A program made the position numbers and the translations under genes. From Acidimicrobiia bacterium (GTDB lineage Bacteria; Acidobacteriota; Vicinamibacteria; Vicinamibacterales; SCN-69-37), in assembly GCA_016871335.1 (NCBI GenBank), contig VFZF01000009.1, positions 1-34,266 of the forward strand: a stretch of 34,266 bases of DNA, in the 5' to 3' direction. Positions 19,475 to 28,787 of this stretch are shown here, piece after piece (the first letter of the stretch is position 1; each line of letters opens with the position of its first letter). A model generated the notes under the pieces. It was not told the DNA's origin. It did not search any database and worked only from the letters and a program-made list of their open reading frames with translations.

Positions 19475-19480
19475 TAAACT
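19475..19480 (+). promoter_or_regulatory. Putative -10 box of rnr
   Basis: TAAACT lies 6 bases before the rnr ATG at 19487, so transcription would begin at or near the A of the start codon. No Shine-Dalgarno sequence or clear -35 box is seen. Confidence 0.4.
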
Positions 19481-19486
19481 GCTCCC

Positions 19487-21748
19487 ATGACCAACGAAGA
19501 CGTCCTGCAGCGGATTCGCGAAAAAGTGGACCATCCGGCCACCGCGAAGGAACTGTTGCAGGCCCTGAGAATCCCGCGTGAGTCGCGCGCCTCCTTCAAG
19601 CGCGTCCTGAGGAGACTCGTGGATGCCGGGGAACTGATCGAAATTCGCGGCGAACGATTCGGCCTGCCCGACCGGATGAATCTGGTGGTGGGCCGCGTGA
19701 CCACCAACCCCAGGGGATTCGGGTTCGTGGAAGCCGAACGGCCGTCCGACGACGGCCCGACCAGCATCTTCATTCCGGGTGTGCACCTGAATCAGGCCAT
19801 CCACGGAGACCGGGTGGTGGTGCGCGTCGAACGCACGCGCGACGGCGACCGGGCCGAAGGCCGCATTCTGCGCATCCTCGAGCGCGGGACATCCTCCATC
19901 GTCGGCCGATACGACGTGTCGGAAGACGGTCGCGGATTTGTGGTGCCCTTCGACCGGCGCCTGGTGATGGACGTCGAGGTGCCACCCGGTGAATCGATGG
20001 GCGCCACGCCTGGCGAGATGGTGACACTCACCATCACGACCTGGCCCACGCAGACGCGCCCCGCCCAGGGCCGGGTGTTCGAGGTGCTCGGCGACATCAA
20101 TGCGCCCGGCGTCGACACTGCGGTCATCATCCGGAAATACAACCTTCCGGACACCCACTCCGAGGAGGCGATTGCGGAAGCCCTGAAACTCGGGACGACT
20201 GTGAAGCCGCGCGATCGCGAAGGCCGCACGGACTTCCGCGCGTGGCCGACGGTGACCATCGACGGCGAACACGCACGGGACTTCGACGACGCAATTTCGC
20301 TCGACGAACTGCCGAACGGCAACTACTGGCTGGCGGTGCACATCGCCGACGTATCGCACTACGTGAGGGAGGGGACGGCGCTCGACCGTGAGGCGGGCGA
20401 CCGCAGCACCTCGGTGTACTTCCCTGAACGCGCGGTACACATGTTCCCGTCGGAGCTGTCGACCGGCCTGTGCAGTCTCAATCCGCATGTGGACCGCCTT
20501 GTGCAGTCGTGCCTCATGGAAGTGGATCGCCGCACCGGCATGGTGCTCCGGCACGAGATGCATGACGGCGTGATTCACAGCCATGCGCGCATGACCTACA
20601 CGCAGGTCAATCAGATCCTGACGGACAAGGACCCAGTGCTCCGGAAACAGTTCGCCGAGCTCGTGCCGCTGTTCGAACGCATGAATGACCTGTTCGAGAT
20701 CCTCAACCAGCGCCGGCGCCGGCGGGGATCGGTGGACTTCGACCTCAAGGAGTCCGAGATCCTGATGGGCGACGACGGGATGATCGAGGCGATCGTCGCG
20801 GCGCAGCGCAACATCGCACATCGGCTGATCGAGGAATTCATGTTGCTGGCCAACGAGACCGTGGCCGAGCATCTTGAAGATCACGGCACGCCGACGTTGT
20901 ATCGTGTGCATGAGGATCCCGATCCGCTGAAGGTCGAGGAGTTCGAGGCCTTCATCGGCGCGCTCGGGTATTCGTTGTCCGGCCCCTCGGACCGGCTCGA
21001 ACCGCGGCACTTCCAGCGGCTGGTCGAGAAGATCCGCGGCACACCGGAAGAGAAGCCGATTGCGATGTTGATGCTGCGCACGATGCAGAAGGCGCGGTAC
21101 GAGGACGCTCCGATCGGCCACTTCGGTCTGGCCACGCGGCACTACACCCACTTCACGTCGCCGATTCGACGGTATCCCGACCTCGTGGTGCATCGATCGT
21201 TGCGCGCGTCCCGTGGGAGGCTGGACGATGACCGTCTGGCCGAGTTGCAGGAGGACCTGCCCGACATGGGCCGGCACACCTCCGAACGCGAACGGCGCGC
21301 AAATGACGCCGAGCGCGAACTGGTGCAGTGGAAGAAGGTGCGCTTCATGGTCGACAAGGTCGGGGATGAGTTCACCGGGTTTGTCACCGGTGTGAGCGCG
21401 TTCGGGCTGCACATCGAACTGGTCGAGCACTTCGTCGAGGGTATGGTGCATGTCTCGACCATGGCCGATGACTACTACCGCTTCCTCGAAAAGGCCCATC
21501 TGCTGAAGGGCGAAAAATACGGACGCATCTTCCGTCTCGGTGACAAGGTCTCGGTGCAGGTCATCCGTGTGGATCTCGAACGTCGCCTTGTGGATCTCGG
21601 ATTGACGGAAATTCTCGAGTCGGTCGCGCGATCCGAGAAGAACCGCAGACCACGCCGCAGTCAGGCGCCGCCCAGCCGCAAAGGCGCCAAACGGGCGGGT
21701 CCCCTGGAGCGTGCCTTCAAGAAGGCGGCGCGACGGAAGAAGCGCTGA
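19487..21748 (+). CDS. rnr: Ribonuclease R
   Basis: RNase R is a processive 3'-to-5' exoribonuclease that degrades structured RNA, including rRNA and mRNA fragments. The 753-residue protein has an N-terminal winged helix (residues 1-65), two cold-shock OB folds (about 66-230), the RNB catalytic domain with [15 protein letters not shown] (Asp259, Asp265, Asp267, Asp268 at the metal site), an S1 domain (about residues 625-705, starting [20 protein letters not shown]) and a Lys/Arg-rich tail. This domain order separates it from RNase II, which lacks the long basic tail. The start at 19487 is 6 bases after a TAAACT box, suggesting a leaderless mRNA. selB begins 8 bases after the stop, so they form one unit. 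Confidence 0.96.
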   Translation: MTNEDVLQRIREKVDHPATAKELLQALRIPRESRASFKRVLRRLVDAGELIEIRGERFGLPDRMNLVVGRVTTNPRGFGFVEAERPSDDGPTSIFIPGVHLNQAIHGDRVVVRVERTRDGDRAEGRILRILERGTSSIVGRYDVSEDGRGFVVPFDRRLVMDVEVPPGESMGATPGEMVTLTITTWPTQTRPAQGRVFEVLGDINAPGVDTAVIIRKYNLPDTHSEEAIAEALKLGTTVKPRDREGRTDFRAWPTVTIDGEHARDFDDAISLDELPNGNYWLAVHIADVSHYVREGTALDREAGDRSTSVYFPERAVHMFPSELSTGLCSLNPHVDRLVQSCLMEVDRRTGMVLRHEMHDGVIHSHARMTYTQVNQILTDKDPVLRKQFAELVPLFERMNDLFEILNQRRRRRGSVDFDLKESEILMGDDGMIEAIVAAQRNIAHRLIEEFMLLANETVAEHLEDHGTPTLYRVHEDPDPLKVEEFEAFIGALGYSLSGPSDRLEPRHFQRLVEKIRGTPEEKPIAMLMLRTMQKARYEDAPIGHFGLATRHYTHFTSPIRRYPDLVVHRSLRASRGRLDDDRLAELQEDLPDMGRHTSERERRANDAERELVQWKKVRFMVDKVGDEFTGFVTGVSAFGLHIELVEHFVEGMVHVSTMADDYYRFLEKAHLLKGEKYGRIFRLGDKVSVQVIRVDLERRLVDLGLTEILESVARSEKNRRPRRSQAPPSRKGAKRAGPLERAFKKAARRKKR

Positions 21749-21756
21749 GCGGTACC

Positions 21757-23682
21757 GTGCGGACTTTGGTGCTGGGCACAGCGGGGCATATCGACCACGG
21801 CAAGAGCGCGCTCGTCGAGGCGCTCACCGGCACACACCCCGATCGACTAAAGGAAGAACGGGCGCGCGGGATCACGATCGAACTGGGCTTCGCACATGCC
21901 CGGATTGACGATGTCTCCGTGGCCCTCGTGGACGTGCCGGGGCACGAGCGGTTTGTCCGCACCATGCTCGCCGGCGCCGGCGGCCTGGATGCCGTGCTCC
22001 TGGTGATTGCGGCCAACGAGTCTGTGATGCCGCAGACCCGCGAGCACCTCGACATCTGCCGTCTGCTCGGTGTCGACCGCGGACTCATCGTCCTGACAAA
22101 GTCGGATCTGGTGGACGAGGATGAGCTGGAGCTGGCGACGATTGATGCGCGCGAACTGGTCGCCGGCACTCCGCTGGCGGCGGCGCCGGTGATCGCAGTG
22201 TCGGCGCACACGGGAGCAGGGCTGCCGGAACTGCGTGACGCGATCGTCGCCCTGGCCTCGTGCGTCGGCGGCCGGCGAACGACCGGTGCGGCGCGCGTGC
22301 CGATCGATCGCGTCTTCTCGGTCAAAGGATTCGGCACCGTCGTCACCGGCACCCTCGTCAGTGGGCAGCTGGCGATGGAGGACGATGTGCAGCTGCTGCC
22401 GACCGGCGGGCGCGCGCGTGTGCGTGGCGTGCAGGTGCATGGCGAGACGGTGACGTCGGTGCAGGCGCCGAGGCGTGTGGCGGTGAACCTGGGCGGTGTG
22501 GATCTGAAGCACGTCCATCGCGGCATGACGCTGGCCGCGCCTGGTGCACTCCCGGTGACTCGGCGGATCGATGTGCGACTTGATCTGTTGCCGGGCAGTT
22601 CGGCACTGCGGCAGGGCGCGCGCGTGCGGGTGCATCAGGGGACCGCGGACGTGGGCGCGCGCGTCTCGGTGTCGGCGACCCGTGCCTCGGACGCGGAACC
22701 CTGGGTGGCGGTTCCTCCGGGCAGCAGAGACGTGTCGGTCCCGCCCGGTGGGCAGGCCTACGCGCGCCTGCGCCTCGCTGATCCGATGGTGATCACCCGC
22801 GGGGACCGGTTCGTGGTGCGCGCGCCCGCACCGGCGCGCACGCTTGGGGGCGGCGTGGTGCTCGATCCGGAACCGCCGCGCGGCGGCGTGCGGCGGACGG
22901 GCATCGTCACGCGGTTCCGGGAGAGTGATGGTGGCGTAGGTGGCGTAGGTGGGGTGGTGCTGCGCTGGATTGAGGAGGCCGGCCTGGCTGGACTCACGGT
23001 GGCAGCGATCGCGCGACGCGCTGGCGTCGGACCGACGATGGCCGACATGACCGTGCGCGCGCTGATCGGCGACGCGCGTGTGATGGCGGCCGGCAGCGTC
23101 GTCGTCAGCGCGTCGGCTGTGGCTGCCGCAACTGGCGCAGTGACGGCATGGTTGACCACCTACCATACGGCGAACCCCGACCAGGCCGGTGCGCCTCGCG
23201 ATGAAGTGCGGATGCGGGTCGCGAAGACATCCACACCAGCCACATTCGACGTAATCCTTGCAGCCGCCGGTGTCACCAACGGAGAGCGTCTGGCGTTGCC
23301 GTCACATCGCCCGGTCGTGACTAACGATGATGCACGGGTCAGGGATGGTGTGTTGCGTGTGTTGCGCGCGGCAGGGCTGCAGCCGCCGGACGTGGCGGGC
23401 GTGGCCACCGGCGCAGGCGCGGATTCGGCGCGTGTGCAACGGGTGCTGGTCGCGCTGAGCAAGGACCGCCACGTGGTGAAGCTCGCCGATCTCTGGTTCC
23501 ACGGCGAGGTACTGGCTGAGTTGCGCAGTCAGGTGCATGCGCTGGGGGCGGGAGTGGTCTTTGACGTGGCGGCGGCGAAAACGCGGTTCGGGGTGAGCCG
23601 CAAGTTCGCGATTCCCCTGCTGGAACATCTGGATCGGGAGCGGATTACACGCAGGCTGGGCGACAAGAGAGTGGTCCTGTAG
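21757..23682 (+). CDS. selB: Selenocysteine-specific elongation factor SelB
   Basis: SelB is the GTPase that delivers Sec-tRNA(Sec) to UGA codons preceded or followed by a SECIS hairpin. The 641-residue protein begins with GTG. Its GTPase domain has [57 protein letters not shown] and LTKSDL, which are SelB-type rather than EF-Tu-type sequences. Domains 2 and 3 follow (about residues 175-370). The C-terminal 230 residues form winged-helix repeats that bind the SECIS element, ending [25 protein letters not shown]. It is cotranscribed with rnr. selA, selD and a tRNA-Sec gene are not visible in the window, and no selenoprotein with an in-frame TGA was recognised. Confidence 0.95.
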   Translation: MRTLVLGTAGHIDHGKSALVEALTGTHPDRLKEERARGITIELGFAHARIDDVSVALVDVPGHERFVRTMLAGAGGLDAVLLVIAANESVMPQTREHLDICRLLGVDRGLIVLTKSDLVDEDELELATIDARELVAGTPLAAAPVIAVSAHTGAGLPELRDAIVALASCVGGRRTTGAARVPIDRVFSVKGFGTVVTGTLVSGQLAMEDDVQLLPTGGRARVRGVQVHGETVTSVQAPRRVAVNLGGVDLKHVHRGMTLAAPGALPVTRRIDVRLDLLPGSSALRQGARVRVHQGTADVGARVSVSATRASDAEPWVAVPPGSRDVSVPPGGQAYARLRLADPMVITRGDRFVVRAPAPARTLGGGVVLDPEPPRGGVRRTGIVTRFRESDGGVGGVGGVVLRWIEEAGLAGLTVAAIARRAGVGPTMADMTVRALIGDARVMAAGSVVVSASAVAAATGAVTAWLTTYHTANPDQAGAPRDEVRMRVAKTSTPATFDVILAAAGVTNGERLALPSHRPVVTNDDARVRDGVLRVLRAAGLQPPDVAGVATGAGADSARVQRVLVALSKDRHVVKLADLWFHGEVLAELRSQVHALGAGVVFDVAAAKTRFGVSRKFAIPLLEHLDRERITRRLGDKRVVL

Positions 23683-23741
23683 TCCAGGGTCCAGGGTTCG
23701 GATCCACAAGGTCCCGAGTCCAAGGTCCTGGGACCAGCGTC
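23683..23741. repeat. GGTCC-rich intergenic repeat between selB and tatA
   Basis: The 59-base gap between convergent genes consists of repeated GTCCAGGG and GGTCC(T/C)GG units. They can fold into alternative short hairpins, one being GGTCCTGGGACC. GGTTCGGATCC resembles a tRNA T-arm, but no tRNA can be built around it. Confidence 0.45.
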
Positions 23742-23750
23742 TTACTGGTC
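23732..23750 (-). terminator. Hairpin enclosing the tatA stop codon
   Basis: GACCAG (23732-23737) and CTGGTC (23745-23750) form a perfect 6-base stem. The loop of 7 bases holds the tatA stop (23742-23744). No T-run is seen. Confidence 0.4.
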
Positions 23751-23921
23751 GAGCTTCTTCGTGTCGTTCAGGCCTTCTTTATTGGCGTCCTTGAAGTTCT
23801 TGATGCCTTTGCCGATGCCTTTGCCCAGTTCGGGCAGACGACTGGCGCCGAAGACCAGGATGATGATGAAGAGAATGATCAGCAACTCGGGCAGGCCGAG
23901 GGGACCAATAAGAGCAAACAT
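23742..23921 (-). CDS. tatA: Twin-arginine translocase subunit TatA
   Basis: This 59-residue protein forms the channel-like oligomer of the Tat pathway that exports folded proteins. It opens with [20 protein letters not shown], a short transmembrane helix. The hinge is [20 protein letters not shown] with the conserved Phe-Gly and Leu-Pro, and then an amphipathic helix of Lys and acidic residues. Length and order match TatA/TatE; TatB would be longer. No tatB or tatC is adjacent. An extended -10 sequence (TGCTAGAAT) ends 6 bases before the ATG, so the mRNA may be leaderless. It is divergent from the TonB-family gene. The DUF1552 protein encoded at 27402-28787 carries a Tat signal and is a plausible client. 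Confidence 0.9.
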   Translation of the reverse strand: MFALIGPLGLPELLIILFIIILVFGASRLPELGKGIGKGIKNFKDANKEGLNDTKKLDQ

Positions 23922-23927
23922 GTCGCG

Positions 23928-23936
23928 ATTCTAGCA
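23928..23936 (-). promoter_or_regulatory. tatA extended -10 promoter
   Basis: TGCTAGAAT on the minus strand fits the TGnTATAAT extended -10 pattern at all but one base of the hexamer. It ends 6 bases before the tatA ATG, predicting a leaderless transcript. Confidence 0.5.
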
Positions 23937-23963
23937 CCGTATCCCGGCGCTGGTCTTGCACCG

Positions 23964-23993
23964 GTAACAGTTGTCATTCTCGATGCGTATACT
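23964..23993 (+). promoter_or_regulatory. Putative promoter of the TonB-family gene
   Basis: TATACT (23988-23993) matches the -10 consensus at five of six positions. GTAACA (23964-23969), 18 bases upstream, is a fair -35 box. The leader would be about 11 bases without a Shine-Dalgarno sequence. Confidence 0.45.
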
Positions 23994-24010
23994 TGTTGAG
24001 ACACCGCACC

Positions 24011-24922
24011 ATGAGCCAGAACCCTGAGTTCCCCGGGCCGGCCCCTGCGACGCCGTCAAATCCCACGAGTGGGACAGGCGCCGCGACGGGTGCGCCTGGT
24101 GTCGTGTCCCATGGCTGGCTGGCAGCCAATTCCGAGTTTTCCCACGCCGATGACCGCAAGATGGGCCGGGCCATGTCGGCTTCCCTGGGGCTGCACGGCG
24201 GGGCCGTTCTGCTGATCGCACTCATCCTGGCGTGGCAGCCTCCGCCGCCTCCGCCGCAGTTCACGCCGATTGAGAAGTACGAGCTGACCTTTGTACGGAT
24301 GGAGGGCCCCGGTGGGGGCGGTGGTGGTGGCGGCAATGAATCCGTCGCGCCTCCGGCCAAGCTGGAGATGAAGGCAGAGGTGCCGGAAGCGCCGAAGATT
24401 GAAGTGCCGAAGGTCGAGGTGCCTCCGCCGCCTCCGGCGCCGCTGGTCGCCCCCATCCGCACCGACGCCACATTGCCGGTCACCTCCGGCGTGATTTCCG
24501 GGCTGGCTGCGGCTCCGTCACTGGGCACGGGCACCGGTGGTGGTGGCGGGACCGGTCGCGGCACGGGATCGGGTTCTGGCACCGGCTCGGGTGTCGGTCC
24601 CGGCACGGGCGGAGGGTTCGGCGGCGGTGCATTCCGTCCAGGCTCCGGCGCCGACAATCCGGTGGTCATCAAGCAGGTGGATCCGAAATACACCCCGGAA
24701 GCCATGCGCGCCAAGATCCAGGGCATCGTCGAACTCGAGGCGGTGGTTGGCGTGAACGGGCAGATTGCCGAGGTGCGGATTCACAAGTCACTGGACCGCG
24801 GGTTCGGCCTTGATGAAGAGGCCATGCGCGTCGCGCGTCAGTGGTTGTTCCGTCCGGCGCGTTACCAGGGGCAGGCCGTGCCCATGGTCGTGATCATCCA
24901 GATGGAATTCCGGCTGCACTAG
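24011..24922 (+). CDS. TonB-family energy-transducing protein
   Basis: This 303-residue protein probably transmits the proton-motive force from an ExbBD complex to outer-membrane receptors. It has a cytoplasmic N-terminal part of about 55 residues, which is long for TonB. One transmembrane helix follows (about 57-76, ASLGLHGGAVLLIALILAW), then a Pro-rich stretch (QPPPPPPQFTP), a spacer with Lys/Glu/Pro and a Gly/Thr-rich segment (GTGTGGGGGTGRGTGSG). The TonB C-terminal domain is at about residues 215-303 (VDPKYTPEAMRAKIQGIVELEAVV, ending ARQWLFRPARYQGQAVPM). The ATG at 24011 is preferred to 23993, which overlaps the -10 box. No exbB or exbD is nearby. The stop codon lies in a hairpin. Confidence 0.88.
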   Translation: MSQNPEFPGPAPATPSNPTSGTGAATGAPGVVSHGWLAANSEFSHADDRKMGRAMSASLGLHGGAVLLIALILAWQPPPPPPQFTPIEKYELTFVRMEGPGGGGGGGGNESVAPPAKLEMKAEVPEAPKIEVPKVEVPPPPPAPLVAPIRTDATLPVTSGVISGLAAAPSLGTGTGGGGGTGRGTGSGSGTGSGVGPGTGGGFGGGAFRPGSGADNPVVIKQVDPKYTPEAMRAKIQGIVELEAVVGVNGQIAEVRIHKSLDRGFGLDEEAMRVARQWLFRPARYQGQAVPMVVIIQMEFRLH

Positions 24923-24926
24923 CCGG
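24910..24926 (+). terminator. Hairpin overlapping the TonB-family stop codon
   Basis: CCGGCT (24910-24915) and AGCCGG (24921-24926) form a perfect 6-base stem around loop GCACT. The TAG stop (24920-24922) spans loop and arm. GC-rich repeats of CCCCGGAC follow. Confidence 0.4.
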
Positions 24927-24985
24927 AACCCCGGACCCCGGACTGGTCATCCCCGGTTATCATGTGCAGGGTTCCCGGGGGATTC

Positions 24986-27391
24986 ATGAAGAAGGTCGGA
25001 CTTGGTCTGGTGGCAGGGTTCTTTCTCACGGTCCTGACGGTGCGCGCCGGGAGTGTCGTCGCGCCGGTGGAGTCGGTGGAATCCGTCGCGCCGATGGGGC
25101 ACATCGCGCAGGACAAGGTCATCGAACAGTACTGCGGCAGCTGCCATAACGACGACGACCTGAAAGGGGAGTTGTCCCTTGATGGGTTCAAGGCCGCGCA
25201 GGCCGGCGACCACGCCGAAATTGCCGAGAAGGTCGTGCGGAAGCTGCGCGCGGGCATGATGCCTCCGGCGGGATTTGATCAACCGGATCCGGCCACGCGC
25301 GCCGCGCTCGTGGCGGGACTCGAAGCCACGTTGGACGCGGCGGCGGCGACGCCACCTCCGGGGCGCCGGTCGTTCCAGCGGTTGAATCGCGCGGAGTATG
25401 CGACGGCCGTGCGCACGCTCTTCGGCGTGACGGTCGACGTCAACGCCTTTCTCCCCGCTGACACCATCAGCGCGAGTTTCGACAACATCGCCGACGTGCA
25501 GATGCCGTCGGCGACGGTGATGCAGGGGTATCTGCGTGCGGCGGCGCACGTCAGCCGCGTGGTGCTGGGCGACCCGGCCGCGGACGCGGGCTCGACGATC
25601 TATGACGTGCCGCGCACACGGTCGCAGCTCGATCGCGTCGAGGGCGCTCCGTTCGGCACACGCGGCGGCACGGCCGTCGTGCACAACTTCCCGGCTGACG
25701 GCGACTACAAGTTTCAGATGTTGCTGCACGGCGCGCCCGAAGGGGAGTTGTACGGGCGCACGGTGGGACCGATTCACATTGAGGTGGCGATCGACGGCGC
25801 GCGCGTGGCGCTCGTCAAGGTGGACCGGTGGATCTCCGAGTCGTCGCCCATGGGGTTGTCGGTCGTGACCGATCCGATCGCCATCAAGGCGGGCGCGCGG
25901 CGCGTGTCCGCCGCGTTCCTCAAGGAGTTCGAAGGTGTGGTCGACGACTACATCAAGCCGGTCGAGCACACGCTGGCCGACACACAGATCGGACTGGGCT
26001 ACGGCGTGACGACTGTTCCGCATCTGCGCAACGTGGCGATCACCGGACCCTTCAACGCGCGCGGCGTCTCCGACAATCCCACACGTCGGGCCGTGTTGAC
26101 ATGCCGGCCCGCCTCGGTTGCCGAGGAGCTCCCGTGCGCGCGCCGGATTCTCGAGCGCGTGGCGGTGACGGCGTATCGGCGTCCCGTCTCCAAGGCCGAT
26201 GTCGACGAACTGCTGCGTTTCTACACGCAGGGCGCCACGCAGGGAACGCCCGCGGGTTTTGACGCGGGCATGCGCACCGCGCTGCAGGCGATGTTGTCGA
26301 GTCTGCACTTCCTCTTCCGCCTTGAAACAGCGCCACCGGCGGCGACGGCCGGCGGCGTCTATCGCGTCAGCGATCTGGCGCTGGCATCGCGGTTGTCCTT
26401 CTTCCTGTGGGGCACGATTCCCGACCAGACGTTGGTCGAGCTCGCCAGCCGCGGCCAGTTGTCGCGGCCGGATGTCTTCGACCAGCAGGTCAAGCGCATG
26501 CTCGCCGACCACCGGTCAGAAGCGCTGGCCACACGGTTCGCGGCGCAGTGGATGCGGCTGCAGGATCTCGACAAGGTGGAGCCGGACGCGCTTGACTATC
26601 CGTACTTCGACGAGTCGCTTGCGGAGTCGATGGCGCGTGAGACGGAAGCCTTCTTTGATCATCTGGTGCGCGCGGATCGCCCCGTCACGGAACTGCTGAC
26701 GGCGGACTATACGTTTGTGAACGAGCGTCTTGCGCGGCATTACGGCATCGCCGGTGTGGTGGGGCCAACGTTCCGCCGCGTGTCGTATCCCGATGCGACG
26801 CGCCGTGGCGTGCTCGGACACGGGAGCATTCTTGCCCTGACATCACACGGCAACCGCACGTCGCCCGTGTTGCGCGGCAAGTGGATTCTCGAGGTGTTGC
26901 TCGGCAGCCCGCCTCCGCCTCCGCCGCCGAACGTTCCGGACCTTGAAGAGGCCGGCGATGCAAAGGACGGACGGTTCCTCTCGGTTGCCGAGCAGCTTGC
27001 GGCGCACCGGGCGAATCCGGCGTGCAGCTCGTGCCACAACGTCATTGATCCGATCGGACTGTCCCTGGATCACTTCGACGTGGATGGATCCTGGCGCATC
27101 AAGGACCGCGGCGTGGCGGTGCAGACGTCGAGCGTGATGTACGACGGCACCACGCTCAACGGCGTGGCCGATTTGCGCGCCGCACTGCTGAAGCGCTCGG
27201 ATGTGATCACCACGCACTTCACGGAGTCGTTGATGGCCTACGCGCTGGGCCGACGCATCGAACCACGCGACATGCCGACCATTCGTCGCATCGTGCGTGA
27301 CGCCGCGCAGAACAATTACCGGACGTCGTCGTTGATTGTCGGCATTACCCGCAGTGCAGCATTCAGCACGGCGTTCGCAGCAAGTCATTAG
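24986..27391 (+). CDS. DUF1592-family secreted haem protein
   Basis: This 801-residue exported protein has the multidomain order of Planctomycete/Acidobacteria PSCyt-like proteins. A signal peptide (KKVGLGLVAGFFLTVLTVRA) comes first. A cytochrome-c-like part contains CGSCH (near residue 50), then the regions usually labelled DUF1587 (FQRLNRAEYATAVRTLFGV), DUF1595 (RRILERVAVTAYRRPVS), DUF1592 (middle), DUF1588 (HGNRTSPVLRGKWILEVLLG, and a second haem-type CSSCH near residue 680) and DUF1585 at the C-terminus. The biochemical role of this family is not established. The ATG at 24986 sits after GGGGGA. A TATCAT box (24958-24963) may be its -10. It is the first gene of the three-gene cassette with the DUF1552 and ankyrin proteins, which usually occur together. 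Confidence 0.92.
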   Translation: MKKVGLGLVAGFFLTVLTVRAGSVVAPVESVESVAPMGHIAQDKVIEQYCGSCHNDDDLKGELSLDGFKAAQAGDHAEIAEKVVRKLRAGMMPPAGFDQPDPATRAALVAGLEATLDAAAATPPPGRRSFQRLNRAEYATAVRTLFGVTVDVNAFLPADTISASFDNIADVQMPSATVMQGYLRAAAHVSRVVLGDPAADAGSTIYDVPRTRSQLDRVEGAPFGTRGGTAVVHNFPADGDYKFQMLLHGAPEGELYGRTVGPIHIEVAIDGARVALVKVDRWISESSPMGLSVVTDPIAIKAGARRVSAAFLKEFEGVVDDYIKPVEHTLADTQIGLGYGVTTVPHLRNVAITGPFNARGVSDNPTRRAVLTCRPASVAEELPCARRILERVAVTAYRRPVSKADVDELLRFYTQGATQGTPAGFDAGMRTALQAMLSSLHFLFRLETAPPAATAGGVYRVSDLALASRLSFFLWGTIPDQTLVELASRGQLSRPDVFDQQVKRMLADHRSEALATRFAAQWMRLQDLDKVEPDALDYPYFDESLAESMARETEAFFDHLVRADRPVTELLTADYTFVNERLARHYGIAGVVGPTFRRVSYPDATRRGVLGHGSILALTSHGNRTSPVLRGKWILEVLLGSPPPPPPPNVPDLEEAGDAKDGRFLSVAEQLAAHRANPACSSCHNVIDPIGLSLDHFDVDGSWRIKDRGVAVQTSSVMYDGTTLNGVADLRAALLKRSDVITTHFTESLMAYALGRRIEPRDMPTIRRIVRDAAQNNYRTSSLIVGITRSAAFSTAFAASH

Positions 27392-27401
27392 GAGCCACAC
27401 C

Positions 27402-28787
27402 ATGTTTGTGACTGGAAAACACCTCTCCCGCCGCACCGTCCTTCGTGGTCTTGGCGCCACCGTCGCGTTGCCGATGTTGGACGCGATGGTGCCCGCCCGC
27501 TCGTTGTTTGCACAGACAGCGGCAGGCAAGGCGGCCGACCACACCCGGCTCATCTGCATCGAGCAGGTGCATGGTGCCGCCGGCTGCAGTGAGTGGGGCG
27601 CCTCGCAGTATCTGTGGAATCCCGAGACGGTCGGGCGTGGGTTCGATCTGTCGACCAGCAGCCTGAGTCCGCTTGAACCCTTCCGCGACTACCTCACGAT
27701 CGTCAGCAACACCGACGCCCGGATGGCGGAGGCGCAGTCGCCGGCCGAAGTCGGCGGCGACCACTTCCGCTCCAGCGCGGTGATGTATACGCATGCCCAT
27801 CCAAAGCTCACGGAAGGGTCGGACGTGCGCGTGGGGACGTCCCTTGACCAGCTGTACGTTCAGCGATTCGGCAAAGACACGCCGATCCCCTCGATGCAGA
27901 TCAGCATCGAGCCCGTGGACCAGTCCGGAGGGTGCGCGTACGGGTATGCCTGCGTATACACCGACACGATCAGCTGGTCGGCGCCGGATACGCCGCTGCC
28001 GATGGTGCGCGACCCGCGTGTGCTCTTCGAACAGTTGTTTGGCGTCGGTGGGACGCCGGAGCAGCGGGCGATGCAGCGCGCGACCGACCGCAGCATTCTC
28101 GACATGTTGCTCGGTCAGATGGAGGGCCTGCGGCGTGAACTCGGAGCGGGCGATCGTCAGCGGCTCGACCAGTACGCGACCAACCTCCGCGAAATCGAGC
28201 AGCGGATTCAACGCATCGAAGCCCGGAACACGAGCGGCGAAGAGCGCGCGTTGCCGGGCGCACCTGCAGGCGTGCCGGATTCCTGGGAGGAACACGTGAA
28301 GGTGATGTTCGACCTGCAGCTGCAGGCGTTCATCTCCGACACCACGCGCGTCTTCTCGTTCAAGTTCGGCCGCGACGGCTCAGGCCGCGTGTATCCCGGC
28401 AGCGGCGTGGATACCGGCTTCCACAACGCGTCACACCACGGCACGACCGAAGCGCGTATCCGGGAATTCGCCGAAGTGAACAAGTTCCATGTCTCCGTGT
28501 TGCCCTACTTCCTCGAGAAGTTGAAGACGACCATGGAGGGGGAAGCGAGCCTGCTCGACAAGACGCTGATCATGTACGGTTCACCGATGGCGAACGGCCA
28601 CGTGCACAATCACCGCAACTGTCCGTTCGTCATGCTCGGCAAGGGGAACGGCGCGCTTGAAGGCGGCGTCCACGTCACAGCGCCGGACAACACGCCGATG
28701 GCCAACGTGATGCTCACGATGATGCACCGCCTCGGCATGGACGACGTGAAGAGCTTCGGCGACAGCACCGGGGAGTTTGCGCTGTGA
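27402..28787 (+). CDS. DUF1552-family protein, Tat-exported
   Basis: This 461-residue protein has a clear twin-arginine signal (LSRRTVLRGLGATVALPML, followed by a cleavage-like ARSLFAQ), so it should be folded and possibly cofactor-loaded before export. DUF1552 is normally encoded beside DUF1592 proteins, as here. Family members share the alpha/beta fold of the sulfatase/DUF1501 group, but no function is established. Visible landmarks are DHFRSSAVMYTHAHPK, GTSLDQLYVQRFG, TRVFSFKFGRDGSGR and GSPMANGHVHNHRNCPFVMLG, with several His that could bind metal. The ATG at 27402 has GGAG at 27391-27394, overlapping the stop of the previous gene. The stop overlaps the GTG start of the ankyrin gene. Confidence 0.9.
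   Translation: MFVTGKHLSRRTVLRGLGATVALPMLDAMVPARSLFAQTAAGKAADHTRLICIEQVHGAAGCSEWGASQYLWNPETVGRGFDLSTSSLSPLEPFRDYLTIVSNTDARMAEAQSPAEVGGDHFRSSAVMYTHAHPKLTEGSDVRVGTSLDQLYVQRFGKDTPIPSMQISIEPVDQSGGCAYGYACVYTDTISWSAPDTPLPMVRDPRVLFEQLFGVGGTPEQRAMQRATDRSILDMLLGQMEGLRRELGAGDRQRLDQYATNLREIEQRIQRIEARNTSGEERALPGAPAGVPDSWEEHVKVMFDLQLQAFISDTTRVFSFKFGRDGSGRVYPGSGVDTGFHNASHHGTTEARIREFAEVNKFHVSVLPYFLEKLKTTMEGEASLLDKTLIMYGSPMANGHVHNHRNCPFVMLGKGNGALEGGVHVTAPDNTPMANVMLTMMHRLGMDDVKSFGDSTGEFAL

Noticed and set aside
19325..21499. 724-residue minus-strand frame opposite rnr
   Set aside because: It is antisense to a complete RNase R gene, and its sequence is His/Arg/Asp-rich without motifs.
23694..23704. GGTTCGGATCC, like a tRNA T-arm
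   Set aside because: No acceptor or anticodon stem can be built; it lies in GGTCC-type repeats.
23971..23976. TTGTCA as the -35 box of the TonB-family gene
   Set aside because: The spacing to TATACT is only 11 bases, too short for a sigma-70 promoter.
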